Under the pieces are notes generated by a model. That model did not search any database, was not told the DNA's origin, and was given only the letters and a program-made list of their open reading frames with translations. 7,066 nt of DNA from Nanobdellota archaeon. Its GTDB lineage: Archaea > Nanobdellota > Nanobdellia > Pacearchaeales > GW2011-AR1. Numbering within the stretch: the stretch's first letter is position 1; each line of letters begins with the position of its first letter. The DNA lies in assembly GCA_018816205.1 (NCBI GenBank), contig JAHIWJ010000110.1, positions 1 through 7,066 of the forward strand, written 5' to 3'. Position numbers and translations under genes: made by a program. This document shows, in pieces, positions 4,537 through 7,066 of the stretch.

Positions 4537-6714
4537 ATGAAGAGGTGGTTAGTTGTATGTCTGTTTGTCTTTGGGATAGCTTTATTTTTCAATCTTTTAG
4601 TTTCTGCAGAGCACATTGTAAGTTTGGCTGGCGGGGAAAACTCGACGAATGTTGACGAAGATGGTTCTTATTTTTGTAATATCAGTGTTGAAATTTTAGA
4701 CGATGGACAAGATGCTAATGTCACTGAAGTGAATGTTACTCTTCCGACTAATTTCACGCTTGCTGCAGAAACGAATGGAACTGATTTTGTTGGCGAATTT
4801 TTTGTTGATGGCAATGTTTTAAGTTGGCAAAACTTTACAGATTATGCTGTGAATGGCACTGCTACGCAATACTTTTGGTTTAATACTACGGCCTCTGTTC
4901 CGGGTAGCTATAATATAACTGTTACTACAGCGAATGCAACTGACGTGGTCTCTACGAATATTTCTGTTGTTGTCAACGACACTACGGTTCCTGAGATGGT
5001 GGTGTTTGGTTCTTCAGCCGACGCCGATGGTGCAAACTTGACTAGAGACTATATCGTATACAATGTTTCAGTCGTAGACAATGGAGATTTGGATGTGGTT
5101 GTGGTTTATTTGTATAATTCCACGCAAGATCAGATAAACAGCAGCATTTCTTCTACGTCGCCTCTTGAAGGCAACTTCACGGGGTTGAGCGATGGCGTCT
5201 ATTATATGAATGCAAGCGGCAACGACACTTACTCAAACATTAATTACACAGCAGACACGCGCATGGTAACCGTTGATACAACTTATCCGCTGATTTCTTT
5301 TGGAGATGGAACTGAGAGTGATTATGCAAATGTTTCCCAGTCCAATGTTTATGTGAATGTGAGTGTTACTGAAACCAACGAGTTAAATATTACATTCACA
5401 CTTTATAATTCCACTTCTGAAGAGAATTCTACGACGTTTGGTGATGGGACCAGGACGATTAATTGGACTGGGTTGGGTGATGGCACTTACACTTACAATG
5501 TGACTGTCTATGATTATGTTGGGTATTACAATTACACTGAGACTTATACGATTACCTTGGATAATGTGGGGCCTTCTGTAGAGTTTGTTTCGCCGACGGC
5601 AAGCACAGGAACTAATCTTTCTCAAACATATGTCTTGTATAATATCTCTTTGAACGATGCTACGGTGGTGGACAGTGTTGTTGTCTATCTGTATAATGAA
5701 ACGCTTGATTTGATAAACTCAACAGGCAGTGCCACTAATCCAACTGAAGGCAACTTCACAGAGCTTGGCGAGGGCACTTACTACCTTAATGCTAGCGGGA
5801 ATGACACTTTGGGCAATAACAATGTCTCCACGACTTTAATGTACATCTTAGATACTACAGAACCGACAGTTGTCTTGAATACCCCTGAGAATTACACCTC
5901 AACTACAGCTACATCGATGAACTTTACATTTAACCTTACAGAAACAAATAGTATTGCAAATTGTTCCTTGATATTAAATGGTGCTGTTTCTCAAAGTTCT
6001 TCAAGCATTGGAAATAATGGTACCTACGGCATTTATAAAACGTCTTTAGGTGCGGGCACTTATAATTGGAGCATTAACTGCACTGATACTGCTGGAAATG
6101 TGGGGAATGGAGAAACCTGGGTTTTGACAGTGACTACTGCTACTGAAGAAGAGGAAGGAACGCCTGTATCGAGCGGGGGTGGGGGCGGTTGGTCTTCATA
6201 CTACCCGATATTAAGGCCTGGAGATAAAGTTAAACAAGGATATACTGCGAAGATTAGCAAGGGGTGGCAAGTAGAGTTTAATGTGAATAATGAGAAACAC
6301 CATGTTAAGCTTTTGGAGCTTGTTGGGGAAAAGGCAACTATCGAAATTTCATCAACTCCTCTGCAGGTGATTCTGGGCGTCGGAGAGTCGGAGAAAGTTG
6401 ATGTAACTGGGAATGGATATTATGACCTTATTGTAAAGGTCAATAGCATAAAGGGGTCTTTTCTCGAGTTCACTATGACTGCGATAAATGAGAAGGTGCC
6501 AGAGGCGCCTCGAGCAGAAACACCTCCTTCTGCATCTGATGAGGCTGCGACGGAAGAGGTGCTGCAACAAGCACCTCCTGAAAATTCTGCTGGAGAATCA
6601 AGCAATGGCCATGCAGCGGTTTATGTTGTTGTGAGTATTCTTGTAATTGTGGTGATTGCTGTTGGGGCATACCTTTATTGGTATAACAGAAAACTTAAAA
6701 AGCATACAAAGTAG
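4537..6714 (+). CDS. Large Ig-like repeat surface glycoprotein with C-terminal membrane anchor
   Basis: This is a 725-aa exported protein. Residues 1-24 form a signal peptide (positive MKR, hydrophobic core, cleavage near VSA-EH). Residues about 25-150 are an N-terminal beta domain. Four Ig-like beta domains of about 90-97 residues follow (about 151-250, 251-346, 347-443, 444-535), each ending in a GxGTYxxN-type strand or similar and linked by DTTxP-like or NVGP joints. Domains 1 and 3 are closest: VVVYLYN, EGNFT and NASGNDT recur 193 residues apart. A Glu run and a Gly-rich linker (about 537-552) lead to a different beta domain (about 557-652), a Pro/Ala/Glu-rich stalk (about 653-692), one membrane helix (about 694-714) and a basic tail (RKLKKHTK). 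There are 44 N-X-S/T sequons, all between residues 35 and 516. The likely role is a cell-envelope or attachment protein, perhaps part of the surface coat. This architecture is typical of DPANN archaea, but no ligand can be inferred. Confidence 0.88.
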   Translation: MKRWLVVCLFVFGIALFFNLLVSAEHIVSLAGGENSTNVDEDGSYFCNISVEILDDGQDANVTEVNVTLPTNFTLAAETNGTDFVGEFFVDGNVLSWQNFTDYAVNGTATQYFWFNTTASVPGSYNITVTTANATDVVSTNISVVVNDTTVPEMVVFGSSADADGANLTRDYIVYNVSVVDNGDLDVVVVYLYNSTQDQINSSISSTSPLEGNFTGLSDGVYYMNASGNDTYSNINYTADTRMVTVDTTYPLISFGDGTESDYANVSQSNVYVNVSVTETNELNITFTLYNSTSEENSTTFGDGTRTINWTGLGDGTYTYNVTVYDYVGYYNYTETYTITLDNVGPSVEFVSPTASTGTNLSQTYVLYNISLNDATVVDSVVVYLYNETLDLINSTGSATNPTEGNFTELGEGTYYLNASGNDTLGNNNVSTTLMYILDTTEPTVVLNTPENYTSTTATSMNFTFNLTETNSIANCSLILNGAVSQSSSSIGNNGTYGIYKTSLGAGTYNWSINCTDTAGNVGNGETWVLTVTTATEEEEGTPVSSGGGGGWSSYYPILRPGDKVKQGYTAKISKGWQVEFNVNNEKHHVKLLELVGEKATIEISSTPLQVILGVGESEKVDVTGNGYYDLIVKVNSIKGSFLEFTMTAINEKVPEAPRAETPPSASDEAATEEVLQQAPPENSAGESSNGHAAVYVVVSILVIVVIAVGAYLYWYNRKLKKHTK
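5098..5808 (+). repeat. Diverged long-range duplication inside the surface glycoprotein gene
   Basis: Codons for residues 188-231 and 381-424 (about 5098-5229 and 5677-5808) encode clearly related segments: VVYLYN, then IN(S)S, EGNFT, YY(M/L)NASGNDT. They are 579 bp apart, two Ig-like domains. The domain between them (251-346) is much less similar, so the repeat grew by a two-domain unit rather than by single domains. Confidence 0.65.
6694..6701 (+). promoter_or_regulatory. Weak TATA-like box for the 74-aa membrane protein gene
   Basis: CTTAAAAA is centred about 25 bp before the ATG at 6723, the same spacing as the other genes. It lies in the last codons of the glycoprotein gene. The match is weak and could simply reflect the Lys-rich tail codons. 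Confidence 0.25.
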
Positions 6715-6715
6715 C

Positions 6716-6722
6716 TTTTTTT
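6716..6722 (+). terminator. T7 tract after the glycoprotein stop
   Basis: Seven T follow one base after the stop codon. Archaeal RNA polymerase often terminates in such oligo-T runs without a hairpin. The run directly touches the next ATG (6723), so if it terminates, the small gene would need its own promoter. Confidence 0.3.
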
Positions 6723-6947
6723 ATGGACATTGTACCGTATGGTAATTGGAGAAAGGCCCCGATTGTGCGAATGCTTAGTCCGTGGGATAATTTTACGCGA
6801 GCAAGCCCGCCGGTGTGGGTCTTTTTTGCTTCGCTTTTAATTTGGATGGTCGGGCTCGGATTTAATTTATCTTGGTTTGTTTGGGCGGGGGGTTTTGTGG
6901 TGCTGTTTTTTTTAGCTGTTGCAATTTCCATCTTTGAGAGCTTGTAA
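6723..6947 (+). CDS. Small two-helix membrane protein, function unknown
   Basis: This 74-aa protein has a polar, partly basic N-terminal part (residues 1-29, containing NWRKAP and SPWDNF) and two hydrophobic helices at about 31-47 and 51-71, joined by a very short turn (FNLS). Both helices are rich in Trp and Phe, giving a helical hairpin with both termini on the same side. It starts 8 bp after the glycoprotein stop, so it is co-transcribed or driven by the weak box at 6694. No Shine-Dalgarno site is present. The stop at 6945-6947 lies 3 bp before the predicted end of an insertion sequence. The gene looks intact, although the insertion could have trimmed an originally longer C-terminus. I do not recognise a family. 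The opposite strand is also open here (6695-6955), but this strand gives coherent membrane helices. Confidence 0.6.
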   Translation: MDIVPYGNWRKAPIVRMLSPWDNFTRASPPVWVFFASLLIWMVGLGFNLSWFVWAGGFVVLFFLAVAISIFESL

Positions 6948-6957
6948 TGCGACACTG

Positions 6958-7066
6958 TTAATTTATCGGGATATGGGTTTTAGCCACATATCCGATAAGT
7001 CCTAACAATTTGTTTCTCCCCAAATTCAGTTTTATCCCTGCTTTCTCCGCCGGCGTTTTTCCTCCG
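6958..7066 (-). CDS. C-terminal end of a DDE transposase (partial)
   Basis: The minus strand is open from the right edge to TAA at 6960-6958 and encodes the last 35 residues of a protein. It contains GGKTPAEKAGIKLNLG, the motif that follows the catalytic core in many rve/DDE transposases of the IS6 and related groups (usually seen as a G-K-T-P-A-E-x-A-G-I block). NKLLGLIGYVAKTH follows before the stop. The catalytic DDE residues would lie to the right, outside the window, so activity cannot be judged. The stop codon falls inside the predicted terminal repeat of the element. Confidence 0.65.
   Translation of the reverse strand, partial: GGKTPAEKAGIKLNLGRNKLLGLIGYVAKTHIPIN
6963..6998. repeat. 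Imperfect palindrome at the IS end
   Basis: TTATCGG (6963-6969) pairs with CCGATAA (6992-6998), ATATG with CATAT, and GG with CC, with one unpaired base on each side and a six-base TTTTAG loop. This 14-bp stem covers the last codons of the transposase. It could end transposase transcription, block transcripts entering the element from the glycoprotein side, or be recognised by the transposase. Confidence 0.5.

Larger units (their letters stand above)
6951..7066 (-). mobile_element. End of an insertion sequence (IS6-like), continuing past the right edge
   Basis: The sequence from 6951 begins GACACTGTTA. It matches the general form of IS6-family terminal inverted repeats (IS26 begins GGCACTGTTGCA). 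The C-terminus of a transposase ends within these terminal bases, as is common in compact IS elements. The boundary near 6951 is inferred from this similarity; the other end and any 8-bp target duplication lie outside the window. The 8 bases just outside are TGTAATGC (6943-6950). Confidence 0.55.

Noticed and set aside
5383..6670. Minus-strand open frames under the glycoprotein gene
   Set aside because: They are shadow frames of a long, well-supported gene; their Arg/Ser-rich products have no domain pattern.
6695..6955. 86-aa minus-strand open frame opposite the 74-aa membrane protein
   Set aside because: Its product has no coherent pattern, while the plus strand gives two clean membrane helices. 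Some doubt remains because both strands are open.

Overview
The window reads as archaeal DNA, most likely a DPANN lineage of the Woesearchaeota/Pacearchaeota kind. That placement is inference. The evidence is: TATA-like boxes centred about 24-26 bp before the ATG of most genes, with no Shine-Dalgarno (leaderless transcripts); a tRNA gene without encoded CCA; and a large sequon-packed surface protein with Ig-like repeats and a C-terminal membrane anchor, a style common in DPANN genomes.

Layout, left to right. 87-467 (+) is a small stand-alone GIY-YIG/T5orf172-type protein behind a perfect hairpin. 481-633 (-) is a 50-aa protein with one membrane segment and a basic tail, convergent with the first gene. 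678-2345 (-) is argS, arginyl-tRNA synthetase. A 72-bp divergent promoter region separates argS from a 599-aa lipoprotein (2418-4217, +) with a beta-rich body, a 42-residue Gly/Ser linker and a PPC-like C-terminal domain. 4257-4330 (-) is tRNA-Thr(CGT). Behind its 5' end lies a degenerate array in which the start of the tRNA gene recurs at exactly 50-bp steps (4324, 4374, 4424), with an exact 25-bp leader-plus-acceptor repeat 100 bp apart. 4537-6714 (+) is a 725-aa cell-surface glycoprotein, followed by a 74-aa two-helix membrane protein (6723-6947, +). From about 6951 to the right edge is the end of an insertion sequence resembling the IS6 family: a terminal sequence plus the last 35 codons of a transposase on the minus strand.

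Functionally the window mixes translation genes (argS, tRNA-Thr) with cell-surface genes (lipoprotein, glycoprotein, two small membrane proteins) and mobile or nuclease elements (GIY-YIG protein, IS end). I see no defence system, CRISPR array or biosynthetic cluster. The most unusual structure is the 50-bp-periodic array of tRNA-Thr 5' ends and leaders. The sharp division of glycosylation sequons along the 725-aa protein is the second most notable.
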